A stretch of DNA of 64,000 nt from Mycolicibacterium aubagnense (lineage in GTDB: Bacteria > Actinomycetota > Actinomycetes > Mycobacteriales > Mycobacteriaceae), in assembly GCF_010730955.1 (NCBI RefSeq), contig NZ_AP022577.1, forward strand, positions 3,162,001-3,226,000, in the 5' to 3' direction. Position 1 is the first letter of the stretch; the number at the start of each line of letters is the position of its first letter. The notes under the pieces were generated by a model, which was given only the letters and a program-made list of their open reading frames with translations, searched no databases and had not been told where the DNA came from. Positions 1 through 8,140 of the stretch are shown here, in pieces. Both the position numbers and the translations under genes were made by a program.

Positions 1-2
1 AC

Positions 3-287
3 TGGATGCACAACAAGCACGTGGACATCCTCGGCTACCGCGACGCTCAGCACCGTTCGGTGATCACCGGCACTCTGTCGGCAAAGCACCACACCCGCTG
101 GCTCAACGCCATGGACGACTCCCTGGAGCGCTACCTCTACGGACCTTCGCAGGACGACATCCATGCGCCTGCCGGTCTCACCGACCGCCACCGTGGTGGA
201 GAGGAAAAACCGGGTGCCGGCGCGGGACCATCGCTGATCCACCACACAGAAGTTCTCGGGTCCCAGCCGCAGCCGACTTTTAGCTGA
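3..287 (+). CDS. Flavin-containing monooxygenase, C-terminal fragment (trimethylamine monooxygenase-like)
   Basis: The window begins inside this gene; 94 C-terminal residues and a TGA stop are visible. The segment DILGYRDAQHRSVITGT followed by HHTRWLNAMDDSLERYL resembles, from memory, the C-terminus of bacterial FMO-type trimethylamine monooxygenases (Tmm), which oxidise trimethylamine to the N-oxide with NADPH and FAD. The FAD and NADPH Rossmann motifs would lie upstream, outside the window. After the conserved part there is a tail of about 45 residues that looks poorly conserved. The dimethylamine and methylamine genes downstream support an amine substrate. Another class B flavin monooxygenase is the main alternative. 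Confidence 0.6.
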   Translation, partial: WMHNKHVDILGYRDAQHRSVITGTLSAKHHTRWLNAMDDSLERYLYGPSQDDIHAPAGLTDRHRGGEEKPGAGAGPSLIHHTEVLGSQPQPTFS

Positions 288-363
288 CCCGATGCCCCAG
301 TCTCCTGCTATCCCTGGACGGAAGCTTCGCAGCCCAGGCAATAATCTTGGGGAGGTTTCTCAG

Positions 364-984
364 ATGGACCGAAAGCCGGAGACTGGGGGCGTGGCCATGC
401 GGGTGTCCGCAGACGAACGACGTGGACAGCTGATTTCGGCGACCCTGGAACTGATGAGGCGTAAAGGCGTTCAGTCCGTAACCATGCGGGCCATCGCCAA
501 GGAGGCCAACGCCCCCTTGGCCACCGCACATTACTGCTTCGACGACAAGAGCGAACTCATGGACGCGGCCGCCGAAGCCTGGTTGAAGAACTTGAACCGA
601 TTTTCTCGCGAGATTTCAGTGCACCTGGGACTCCGTAAGGCCGTGGAACAAGTGGCCGAAGAGTACTGGCGTTCGTTGACAGAAGAGCCGGCAAGTCTCC
701 TCGCCGAGATCGAGCTCATTCTGTGGGCAACACGTAATGCCGCGGTAAGCCCGCTGGCCGCGAAGATTTACCCTGCCTACGTGGTGGAGCTGGGAAATAT
801 CTTCTCCGCCGCGGTCGCAAACAATGGCGATCAGTGTCTGACTGACATCGCGACGCTCGTACGGTCATTCCTGATGATCTACGACGGAGCGGCCATTCAG
901 TATCTGACCGACCCAACGGCGACCGATTACCGCGCCATGTTCTTCGAGATGGTCGATGCCCTTCTCCTCAAGGCCGGCGTCTAA
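364..984 (+). CDS. TetR-family transcriptional regulator
   Basis: This 206-residue protein has an N-terminal TetR helix-turn-helix (about residues 12-60: GVQSVTMRAIAKEANAPLA, then TAHYCFDDKSELMDAA) and an all-helical ligand-binding C-terminal half. The ATG at 364 is preceded by GGGGAGG at 349-355 at a suitable distance; an internal ATG at 397 is a weaker alternative. It lies 76 bases after the monooxygenase fragment on the same strand. Local control of the amine-oxidation genes is likely but the ligand is unknown. Confidence 0.85.
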   Translation: MDRKPETGGVAMRVSADERRGQLISATLELMRRKGVQSVTMRAIAKEANAPLATAHYCFDDKSELMDAAAEAWLKNLNRFSREISVHLGLRKAVEQVAEEYWRSLTEEPASLLAEIELILWATRNAAVSPLAAKIYPAYVVELGNIFSAAVANNGDQCLTDIATLVRSFLMIYDGAAIQYLTDPTATDYRAMFFEMVDALLLKAGV

Positions 985-1234
985 ACTCCGCGGGCCGCAA
1001 GGTATTTGACCCGACAGGCCGATCGGAACCCTGCGCTGGCCGCCGCGCGGGCCCGGCCGGCGACGGCGGGGTCTAGGGCACGCCCCTAGGCGCCGAGAGT
1101 TTCTGTTCCAGAAAGGTTGACAGGTTCCGCGCTTTCTTTGAGGTGCCTGTTTGCCCGAAACTCCCGTCTTGCTTTTCCCGAATTATTGACCGGGACTTTC
1201 CGCGATGCGGATTGCTCTGAGAAACGGATAGCGA

Positions 1235-1645
1235 ATGACGAAATCCACTTCCCCGACCTCCACACTGACAATGGGGAAAGCAATCGATTCTTGGCGGGCG
1301 AAACCCATGAAGGCCATGAGGCCCGAATGGCCCCGGATGCGATGCAGGTTCATGAATGGCGATCCGGTGGGCGCCTGGGATGACGTCTTACTCTCGGAAT
1401 GGGAACTGGAGCGCTGCGGTTGGGAGGACTTCCACCCCCACACCGAGACGGCCTTCGTCGTGGAAGGCGAGCTCCACATCGAATGCGATGGCGAGGCCGT
1501 CATTCTGGGGCCAGGGGACGCGGCTCGCGTGAACCCGGGACGCACGGGCCGATATTGGGCACCCGTCTACGCCCGCATGCTCACCACGTACGGCCCCAAT
1601 CCCGACGGTTTGGAATCTCACTCGTTCCGGTATTTCGAAATCTGA
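1235..1645 (+). CDS. Small cupin-domain protein
   Basis: The 136-residue protein has a single cupin barrel: HPHTETAFVVEGELHIECDG (about residues 67-86) gives the first cupin motif, and LGPGDAARVNPG the loop before the second. The first about 35 residues are rich in Met, Arg and Lys, so the true start could be one of the internal ATGs. No function can be assigned. The position between a TetR gene and an amine permease suggests a small-molecule binding or isomerase role. The AT-richer leader at 1100-1230 contains TTGACA at 1117-1122, a possible -35 element. Confidence 0.65.
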   Translation: MTKSTSPTSTLTMGKAIDSWRAKPMKAMRPEWPRMRCRFMNGDPVGAWDDVLLSEWELERCGWEDFHPHTETAFVVEGELHIECDGEAVILGPGDAARVNPGRTGRYWAPVYARMLTTYGPNPDGLESHSFRYFEI

Positions 1646-1805
1646 GTTCGATGTCCGCACCGGGCGGAGATAGCGAAAACACTTCGCCGACAAGCGGTCT
1701 CGGAAGAAATACATCGTGGGCCTCTCGGTCCGATCGATCCTGCAGGTCCGCCCTACTTGGCAGTCGGACCATGTGTAGTTCTCACCTTTCATCAAAGGAA
1801 AACTC

Positions 1806-3311
1806 ATGACTCAAGAAACTCTGGATGGAGTCGATCAGCTGAAACGCTCGATTGACTGGAAGCAAGGCCTGGCGATTGCGCTGGGTGTGCCATTGCTGAT
1901 CCTGCCATCCTTGGGCTACCTGCCGACCTACGTGGCGGCCGCCGCGATCCTCGTCTGGGGACTATCAATCCTTCAGACCTTCTTTCAGAACACCGCCTAC
2001 GCCGAACTGGCCACGACCTTCCCCGAAGCCTCTGGCCTGCCCGGTTTCGTGCAGCAGGTATTCCGCACCGAGAACTACAAGGGCAAGTACGACAAGGGAA
2101 AACTGCTCGGCGGCTTCAGCGCCTGGAGTTATTGGTTCGCCTGGAACCCGGTGCTGTCGATCTTCGCCATCCTGGTCGGCAACTACCTGCATGGGCTGTT
2201 TCCCGCGCTGGCCGCACACTTCACCCAATACGAGCTTGGCCTGCTCTCGGGTCTGGTGATCTTCACCGGCTTGTCGGTGGTGAACTGGTTCGGCCTCAAG
2301 GACGGCGCCATCCTCGGTTACATCCTCGCGGCGGTGTCATTGGTCCCCCTGGCGGTACTGACCATCGCGCCTTTTGCCACCGGGCACATTGACTTCGCCA
2401 ACATCACCGGCAACTGGGCACCGGCCGACTGGGCCTGGGACGCCCACCACATCCTGATCATCTTCGGCATCTTCTCCATCGCGCTGTGGAGCACCGGCGG
2501 CTGGGAAACGGCCGCCATCTACGCCCCCGAATACAAGAAACCCGGCAGAGACGTCCCGAAGGCGCTGTACACCTGTGGGGTCATCTGTTTCTTCTCGTTC
2601 GTGCTGGTGGAAGCCGCGGTCATCGGTGTGCTCGGTGTCGACGGTGTCCTGGCCGAGCCCATCTCACCCCTCATCCCCGTCGCCCACGCAGTCTTCGGCC
2701 AAGCCGGCACCACTGCCACCATCGTCATGTTGATCGCGGCGATGATCCTGATCATCCAAACCGCTTACCTGGGTTCCGCCCACGCCATGCACTCCATGGC
2801 AGAGGAAGGCAACTTCCCCAAGGTGTTCGGCAGAACGAATCGGCAGGGCACCCCGTTCGTTGCCATGTTCGTCACCGCGGCTTTCAACATGACACTGATT
2901 TTCATCGGATCCATCCCGGCCATCCTGGCGGCCGCAGCCATCGGCTACACCTGCGCCAACGGCATCAGCCTGTTCGCCTATGTCAAGAGCAAGACGAGTC
3001 CGGCCTTCGCCAATCTGGAACGACCGTTCAAGGCACCCAGGGGCTGGAAGTACGTTGCCCTGGTCTTTGGCCTGTTCAATGTGCCGCTGTGCCTGATCGG
3101 TGTGGTGTACCTGAACAGCCTGGAAATCGGCTGGACTTCGACCTGGCTGGGCTTCGTAGTACTGGCGGTATTCATCCCGATCTGGCTGTACACGCAGCAT
3201 CAGTCGAGGTCCGGTGAAGACAAATCGGACGAGACGTCCCCCGAGCCCACACTCGCTACTGACGAACGAGTTGGGTCAATCTCCGGGGTCCAGGAACGCG
3301 GCTCAGATTAG
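1806..3311 (+). CDS. APC-family amino acid/amine permease (first copy)
   Basis: A 501-residue integral membrane protein with about 12 hydrophobic segments and the APC-superfamily pattern, including FAWNPVLSIFAILVGNYLHG, GIFSIALWSTGGWETAAIYAPEYKKP-type helix 6 and AAIGYTCANGISLFAYVK. It probably imports an amine or amino acid using a cation gradient. The ATG at 1806 follows AAAGGA. It is closely related along its whole length to the permease encoded at 5068-6528. The hydrophilic tail (last about 45 residues) is longer than in that paralogue. Given the surrounding genes, methylated amines or a glutamyl/choline-type compound are plausible substrates, but specificity cannot be read from sequence. 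Confidence 0.85.
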   Translation: MTQETLDGVDQLKRSIDWKQGLAIALGVPLLILPSLGYLPTYVAAAAILVWGLSILQTFFQNTAYAELATTFPEASGLPGFVQQVFRTENYKGKYDKGKLLGGFSAWSYWFAWNPVLSIFAILVGNYLHGLFPALAAHFTQYELGLLSGLVIFTGLSVVNWFGLKDGAILGYILAAVSLVPLAVLTIAPFATGHIDFANITGNWAPADWAWDAHHILIIFGIFSIALWSTGGWETAAIYAPEYKKPGRDVPKALYTCGVICFFSFVLVEAAVIGVLGVDGVLAEPISPLIPVAHAVFGQAGTTATIVMLIAAMILIIQTAYLGSAHAMHSMAEEGNFPKVFGRTNRQGTPFVAMFVTAAFNMTLIFIGSIPAILAAAAIGYTCANGISLFAYVKSKTSPAFANLERPFKAPRGWKYVALVFGLFNVPLCLIGVVYLNSLEIGWTSTWLGFVVLAVFIPIWLYTQHQSRSGEDKSDETSPEPTLATDERVGSISGVQERGSD

Positions 3312-3320
3312 CGCGGACGT

Positions 3321-3361
3321 TCGGACCAGCCGGCCGTGGTCGCGCACGCCGGCTGGTCCGA
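3321..3361. terminator. Hairpin after first permease
   Basis: Perfect 14-base inverted repeat: arms 3321-3334 and 3348-3361 (TCGGACCAGCCGGC and its complement) with a 13-base loop, starting 10 bases after the permease stop. There is no T-tract, as in many mycobacterial terminators. Confidence 0.6.
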
Positions 3362-3476
3362 CACGTCATCTCCGTCAAGAGCGCTACCTGCACCGATCCG
3401 TGACCGCCGCATATACTTGGCGGCCGGACTAGCTACGATCGTCTTACCCCGCAGTCCATTCTCGGAGCGCAGACTT

Positions 3477-4301
3477 TTGGCCACGCCGACGCCTTTCCAG
3501 TCGCAGATCTATCGGTCGCTGCCGGAAATTGAGCGGGCGGACGCGATCGTTGACCGGCTTTCCAAGGCGATTTCCCTCGGACTGCTCAAAGTAGGCGAAC
3601 GCTTACCCCCGGAAGCGGCGCTATCGGAGATGTTCGGGGTCGGCGGGGCGACGCTTCGCGAAGCCTTGTCGGAGCTGCGCGAGCGAGGCGTGGTCCAGAC
3701 TCGCAGGGGCCGAAGCGGGGGGACCTTCGTCGTCACCCAGCCAGAGCCCGAGACCGACATGATGCGGGATTGGTTTCTCTCGACGTCCATCTCGGAAATC
3801 CGCGACATCGGAGACGAGCATTCCGCGATAGCTGCCGCGACGATCCGTCTCGCATGCGAGCGCGCGGAGGCCCGCGACTTCGACCGGCTTCAGGAACTTG
3901 CACGAGCCCTGGTTCTCGCCGATACCCCCGAAACACGCGCGTCTGCCGACAGCCGTTTCCACATCGAGTTGGCGGTATCCGCACAATCACCGCGGCTCGC
4001 CAATGCCGAAATCCGCCTTCAGGAAGAAACGGTCCGGCAATTGTGGGCCCCCTTCACCGAGACGGCCGGATACGACCCGGAACGGGCAACCGCCGAGCAT
4101 CTGGAAATGGTCAGGGCAGTGGCTCAGGACCACCCCGAAAGGGCGCAGACACTGACACTGGAACACATCAGGCGGAACATCTTCCACCTGATCGACACGA
4201 AGCTGGTCCTCGGTTACGCGCAGGCGACGCCGAGCACATCTACCGCCGCAACCGGTATCGGTTCGACCGCTGAGGCGCCGGATCGTCCACCAGGCCAATA
4301 A
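3477..4301 (+). CDS. GntR-family (FadR subfamily) transcriptional regulator
   Basis: This is a winged-helix GntR N-terminus (GERLPPEAALSEMFGVGGAT, then LREALSELRERGVVQTRRG, about residues 40-80) fused to an FCD effector domain. Acid and histidine positions typical of metal-binding FCD proteins are present (SRFHIELAVS, EHLEMVRAV, EHIRRNIF). The frame opens further upstream, but a TTG at 3477 gives a normal 274-residue length; the start is uncertain. The stop lies 12 bases before the Cache-domain gene, so the two are almost certainly co-transcribed. The pair sits between two related permeases. Control of those permeases is the natural inference. Confidence 0.8.
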   Translation: MATPTPFQSQIYRSLPEIERADAIVDRLSKAISLGLLKVGERLPPEAALSEMFGVGGATLREALSELRERGVVQTRRGRSGGTFVVTQPEPETDMMRDWFLSTSISEIRDIGDEHSAIAAATIRLACERAEARDFDRLQELARALVLADTPETRASADSRFHIELAVSAQSPRLANAEIRLQEETVRQLWAPFTETAGYDPERATAEHLEMVRAVAQDHPERAQTLTLEHIRRNIFHLIDTKLVLGYAQATPSTSTAATGIGSTAEAPDRPPGQ

Positions 4302-4313
4302 TCAGGAGGGCCA

Positions 4314-5036
4314 ATGAACTCCACCGCTGAAGCCACGCATGCTGCCGATGCGCTCACTTCGTGGCTCAGCGGCGTCTCCAGCGAGATCAACAATCTCGCG
4401 AAAGACGTTGCCGCGCTGCTGGACCGAAATCTCGCCGGGAAGGCCAAGGTCAGCCGGCCGGCGCTGACCGGGTTGGACGAACTGTCGAAGCAATTCCTGA
4501 GGAAGAACACGTACGCCGCGGGCGCTGGGACCTTCTTCGCCGCGGCTTCCGTGGAGGAGGGGGGCCACGCCTTCGAATGGTGGTACCGCAAAGAATCCGG
4601 CGACCTCGGCCGACTGGATTTCGACATGACTCCGGGCAGCGCTCGGTACTACGACTACGAAAAGCTACCGTTCTTCTCGACCGCCGCTGCCACGGGCGAG
4701 CAGACCGTCTGGGGTCCGTATATCGATTACTCGGGTTGCGAGCAATACATCCTTACGTTCATGGCGCCGTTCTCGGTCCAAGGCCATTTCACCGGGGTGG
4801 CAGGGTGCGACATCCGGCTCACTGACTTGGAGCCCATCATCATGCCGGATTTGCTTCTGATTCCAGGCGACGCCGCCCTCGTCAACGCCAGCAACCGCGT
4901 CATTCTGGGTAACTCGGGGATGTACCTGGTTGGTGAGCGAATCAAGGCCGGATCGCCGGACCAGCACCGGATAAGTCTCGATATTCCGCACCTGGGGCTC
5001 TCGTTGATCTACACCGATACCCGACACACCTTCTGA
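4314..5036 (+). CDS. Free-standing Cache/PDC sensor-domain protein
   Basis: This 240-residue protein consists almost entirely of a PAS-like periplasmic-sensor (Cache/PDC) fold. Visible features are the helical lead of about 70 residues, then EWWYRKES, RYYDYEKLPFFSTAAATGEQ, VWGPYIDYSGCEQYILTFMA and FTGVAGCDIRLTDLE. There is no transmembrane segment, signal peptide, or fused kinase, chemotaxis or cyclase output domain. It should therefore be cytosolic, which is unusual for a domain normally extracellular. AGGAGGG at 4304-4310 is a strong ribosome binding site. A role as ligand-binding partner of the adjacent GntR regulator is inference. Confidence 0.75.
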   Translation: MNSTAEATHAADALTSWLSGVSSEINNLAKDVAALLDRNLAGKAKVSRPALTGLDELSKQFLRKNTYAAGAGTFFAAASVEEGGHAFEWWYRKESGDLGRLDFDMTPGSARYYDYEKLPFFSTAAATGEQTVWGPYIDYSGCEQYILTFMAPFSVQGHFTGVAGCDIRLTDLEPIIMPDLLLIPGDAALVNASNRVILGNSGMYLVGERIKAGSPDQHRISLDIPHLGLSLIYTDTRHTF

Positions 5037-5067
5037 GGCTGTCACCCGCCAAATCCGCTGCGGCAGA

Positions 5068-6528
5068 CTAGCCGACGGCTCCTTCCGGAAAACCCAATGA
5101 GGCCGTCGCATGGGCTTTCGAGCGACTCCCTTCATGCTGGGCATACACCCAGATCGGAATGTAGGCCGCCAACACCAGGAAGCCGACCCACGTTGGAGCC
5201 CAACCAATTTCGAGGCTGTTCAGGTAAACCACGCCGATCACACACAGCGGCAGGTTGAACAGGCCGAAGGCCATGGCGACCCCACGCCAGCCCTTGGGCG
5301 CTTTGAATGGCCGTTCGAGATCGGCGAAGGCCGGGTCTCTCGTCGCCTTGACATAGGCAAACAGGCTGATGCCGTTGGCGCACGTGTAACCGATGGCAGA
5401 GGCAGCGACAATTGCCGCGGGGTTCCCCATGGAGATCAGTACCAGGTTGAACGCGGCGATGACCAACATCGAAATCCACGGGGTGCCCTGGCGATTCGTC
5501 TTACCGAGAACTTTGGGAAGGTTGCCTTCCACAGCCATGGAGTGCATGGCGCGAGACGAGCCGAGATACGCCGTCTGAATGATCAGAACCATCGCCGCGA
5601 TCAACATGATGATGGTGATCGCAGACCCCGCCGAGCCAAAGACCGCATTGGCGACCGGAAGCAAGGGCGACACCGACTCCGCCTGTACCCCGTCGACGCC
5701 CAGCACACCGATCACCGCGGCTTCGACCAACACGAATGAGAAGAAGCAGATGACGCCGCAGGAGAACAGCGCTTTGGCGACATCTTTGGCCGGGTTCTTG
5801 TATTCGGGACCATAGATCGCCGCGGTTTCCCAGGCGCAGGCACTCCACTGGGCGATGGCGAAGACGCCGAACAGAATCAGGATGTGGTGCAGGTTCCAGG
5901 ACCAGTCGGCCGGCATCCAGTGGCTGGTGATCTTGGACATCTCGAAATGTCCGGTGGCAAAAGGTGCCACGGTCAGGACAACCAGCGGGATCAGGGAAAG
6001 CGCCGCCAGGACGTAACCCAACTTGGCACCGTCTTTGAGGCCGAACCAGTTCACCACGAACAGCACGGTGAAAATCACCAAGCCCGACAACAGCGAAAGC
6101 TGATAGTCGGTAAACATCTGCCCCAGCGCGGGAAACAGTCCGTGCAGGTAGCCACCGACCAGGATCGAGAAGATCGCCAACACCGGGGTCCAGGCGAACC
6201 AGTAGCTCCAGGCACTGAAGCCGCCGAGCAGCTTGCTCATGACGTACTTACCCTGACTGTTCCTGTTGCCGAAAACGTGCTGTGCAAAGCCCGGTAGCCC
6301 AGACGCCTCCGGAAAGGTGGTGGCCATTTCGGCGTACGCGGTGCTCTGCGCGAAACCCTGCAGCACCGATAGCCCCCAGATGAGGATCGCGGAGGCGGCC
6401 AGATACATCGGGAGGTAGCCCAATGAAGGCAGAATCAGCAGTGGCACACCCAGCGCAATGGCCAGGCCCTGCTTCCAATCGATCGACCGTTTCAGGTCAA
6501 CGACTTCATCGGATTGACTGTCACCCAT
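5068..6528 (-). CDS. APC-family amino acid/amine permease (second copy)
   Basis: A 486-residue paralogue of the 1806-3311 permease, sharing long stretches such as LKRSIDWKQGLAIALGVPLL, EASGLPGF and GVICFFSFVLVEAAVIGVLG. It has about 12 membrane segments. The ATG at 6528 is preceded by a good AGGGAGGT-type site; the frame is open further upstream but that part has no permease character. It converges on the GntR-Cache pair and is divergent from the N-demethylase operon, sharing a 747-base control region with it. Substrate is unknown; methylated amine uptake fits the context. Confidence 0.85.
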   Translation of the reverse strand: MGDSQSDEVVDLKRSIDWKQGLAIALGVPLLILPSLGYLPMYLAASAILIWGLSVLQGFAQSTAYAEMATTFPEASGLPGFAQHVFGNRNSQGKYVMSKLLGGFSAWSYWFAWTPVLAIFSILVGGYLHGLFPALGQMFTDYQLSLLSGLVIFTVLFVVNWFGLKDGAKLGYVLAALSLIPLVVLTVAPFATGHFEMSKITSHWMPADWSWNLHHILILFGVFAIAQWSACAWETAAIYGPEYKNPAKDVAKALFSCGVICFFSFVLVEAAVIGVLGVDGVQAESVSPLLPVANAVFGSAGSAITIIMLIAAMVLIIQTAYLGSSRAMHSMAVEGNLPKVLGKTNRQGTPWISMLVIAAFNLVLISMGNPAAIVAASAIGYTCANGISLFAYVKATRDPAFADLERPFKAPKGWRGVAMAFGLFNLPLCVIGVVYLNSLEIGWAPTWVGFLVLAAYIPIWVYAQHEGSRSKAHATASLGFPEGAVG

Positions 6529-7275
6529 ACGAACCTCCCTGAGGTAGTAGAAGGCGTCTGTTTCCAGGTATCCGCCAGTCAAGGCGAAATGGCCGCGCCA
6601 GACGAGTCCACCGCCGAGATCCCTTGCGCAAAGCACCGTTATAGAAGCGGTGTGGTGTTCGGGAGTCGCCGTTCGTCGGACCCGCAGAGGACGCCGGACC
6701 GCTCCGGCGGCACCTTCCATGATGTGAATTCTGTGATGTGGATCACGCTCGACAATACATCTCAAACCTACAGTTGAGAATCTTTTGCCTGCATTTTCTT
6801 CCGGAAATCAGTCACCTTCAGGACATTCCCAGGACAGTTGGGTTCAGTTCACAGGCGCCATTGAACCCGGGGCATTGTCGGCCTGACGCAGCGAAATGCG
6901 GCTTTACTGCTTGGCTTTTGCCACGCCACCGCAGGTGGACGCCTCCAACTTAGCCCGCATCCGGCGATGCGGGACGCCACCGAGGAGGCTCCGAGATCGT
7001 CTGACCGGAAAATTTCTAAAAGAGTCTGGATTAGATGAATTACAGGGCGTAGCGTGACAACCCTGGAACGTGATCGGCATCACAGCAACAAAGCTCGAGA
7101 CGAGTTCGACCAATCCGAAGGAAACGAGGATGCCGGTTCCAGAGGGTCCTGAAGGGACCTCGACCGGGACTACCTAATTTCGGCGCACTCCTTGTGCACC
7201 GAAACCGACCCGACCTGCCAAGCGACGGCCAGGGCCCGGACCACCGTGATCAGTTCTGACACAACAGGAGTAAGC
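6529..7275. promoter_or_regulatory. Divergent control region between permease and N-demethylase operon
   Basis: No convincing gene is seen in these 747 bases. Two CRP-like sites of the form TGTGA-N6-TCACA occur: TGTGATGTGGATCACG at 6732-6747 and CGTGATCGGCATCACA at 7069-7084. The first matches the half-sites with one change, the second likewise. The length and the two dyads suggest a complex promoter for both divergent operons. The start points of transcription cannot be fixed from sequence. Confidence 0.5.
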
Positions 7276-7659
7276 ATGGCTGAAACCACAATCCTCGGAA
7301 CCCTGAACAAGGCCGGGGCCATCCACAAGGTGCAGGGCGGCTTCAACGGACTGCCCAGCATGAACGAGCCCGGTGTCATCGCCGCCATCGGCGACTCCCT
7401 GCACAACCCGCAAGGCTCGGTCATGTGCTCCGGATTCTTCGAGCTCAAGAAGTCAGAACCCCTGATCTACACCTACACCTACGACGAGATGAAGCTCGTC
7501 GTCCAAGGCGAATTCATCCTCACCGACCAGGACACCGGCGAAGTCACCCACGCCAAGGAACGCGACGTGCTGTTCTTCCCCAAGGGCACCACCGTCAAAT
7601 TCGAGACCCCGGACTACGGGCTCGGATTCTTCGTCGGCGACCGCACCTTCGCACCGTAA
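7276..7659 (+). CDS. EutQ-like cupin protein
   Basis: A 127-residue single-cupin protein; YTYDEMKLVVQGEFILTDQD and the following KERDVLFFPKGTTVKFETPD form the two cupin motifs. It resembles the EutQ/ethanolamine-utilisation cupin family. The ATG at 7276 follows ACAGGAG. It is the first gene of the N-demethylase operon, 13 bases before dmmA. It may be a small-molecule binding or assembly factor; no enzymatic role can be assigned. Confidence 0.75.
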   Translation: MAETTILGTLNKAGAIHKVQGGFNGLPSMNEPGVIAAIGDSLHNPQGSVMCSGFFELKKSEPLIYTYTYDEMKLVVQGEFILTDQDTGEVTHAKERDVLFFPKGTTVKFETPDYGLGFFVGDRTFAP

Positions 7660-7672
7660 GGACCGAAATCCC

Positions 7673-8140
7673 ATGAGTTCCAAGTCTTTCCCGTTGGAAC
7701 TGGGTTTCCGCGGTGTCATCTGCGCCTCGTTCGGCTCCACAGATGACACCGCGGGCCGGGATACTGGTCCACGGCCCAGGTACGACGTTCACTTCACCTC
7801 CGCAAACCCGGAAACCCTCGCTGAGCTGAGGTCCGCACTCGACCGATCACGGGTCGGGGTCCGCCTCGTGCTCGTCGGCTCCCCCGCCGATGTCCATGCC
7901 GCTGCCGCCACCGCGGCGGACTGCGGAATGTTGGACGCCGAGATGACCCTCGTGTGTGACGAGAACGGCCCGTGGGTCGTCTGCTGCGGCCACTGTCACG
8001 TTGGTACCGCCACAACTGCACCCAGGGGCTCCGAGGTGGTCTGCCAGGGATGCGGCATCCTGCTCGCCACCACTGACCACTTCTCTCGTCGTTTCGGCGG
8101 GTACTTGGGATACGCCGCCCACGCCGAGGAGGCATCATGA
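7673..8140 (+). CDS. dmmA: Dimethylamine monooxygenase subunit DmmA-like
   Basis: The 155-residue protein has an N-terminal alpha/beta part (YDVHFTSANPETLAELRSAL, VGVRLVLVGSPADVHAAAA) and a C-terminal zinc-ribbon-like segment with CCGHCH and CQGCG pairs, the layout of DmmA-family subunits. In known systems this subunit joins a heme subunit and a flavin/2Fe-2S reductase to demethylate dimethylamine to methylamine and formaldehyde. Its stop overlaps the reductase start (ATGA), indicating coupled translation. It is somewhat shorter than I remember for proteobacterial homologues. Confidence 0.75.
   Translation: MSSKSFPLELGFRGVICASFGSTDDTAGRDTGPRPRYDVHFTSANPETLAELRSALDRSRVGVRLVLVGSPADVHAAAATAADCGMLDAEMTLVCDENGPWVVCCGHCHVGTATTAPRGSEVVCQGCGILLATTDHFSRRFGGYLGYAAHAEEAS

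Noticed and set aside
1073..1089. Short hairpin CTAGGG/CCCTAG after the first TetR gene
   Set aside because: Six-base arms are too short in this GC-rich sequence to call a terminator.
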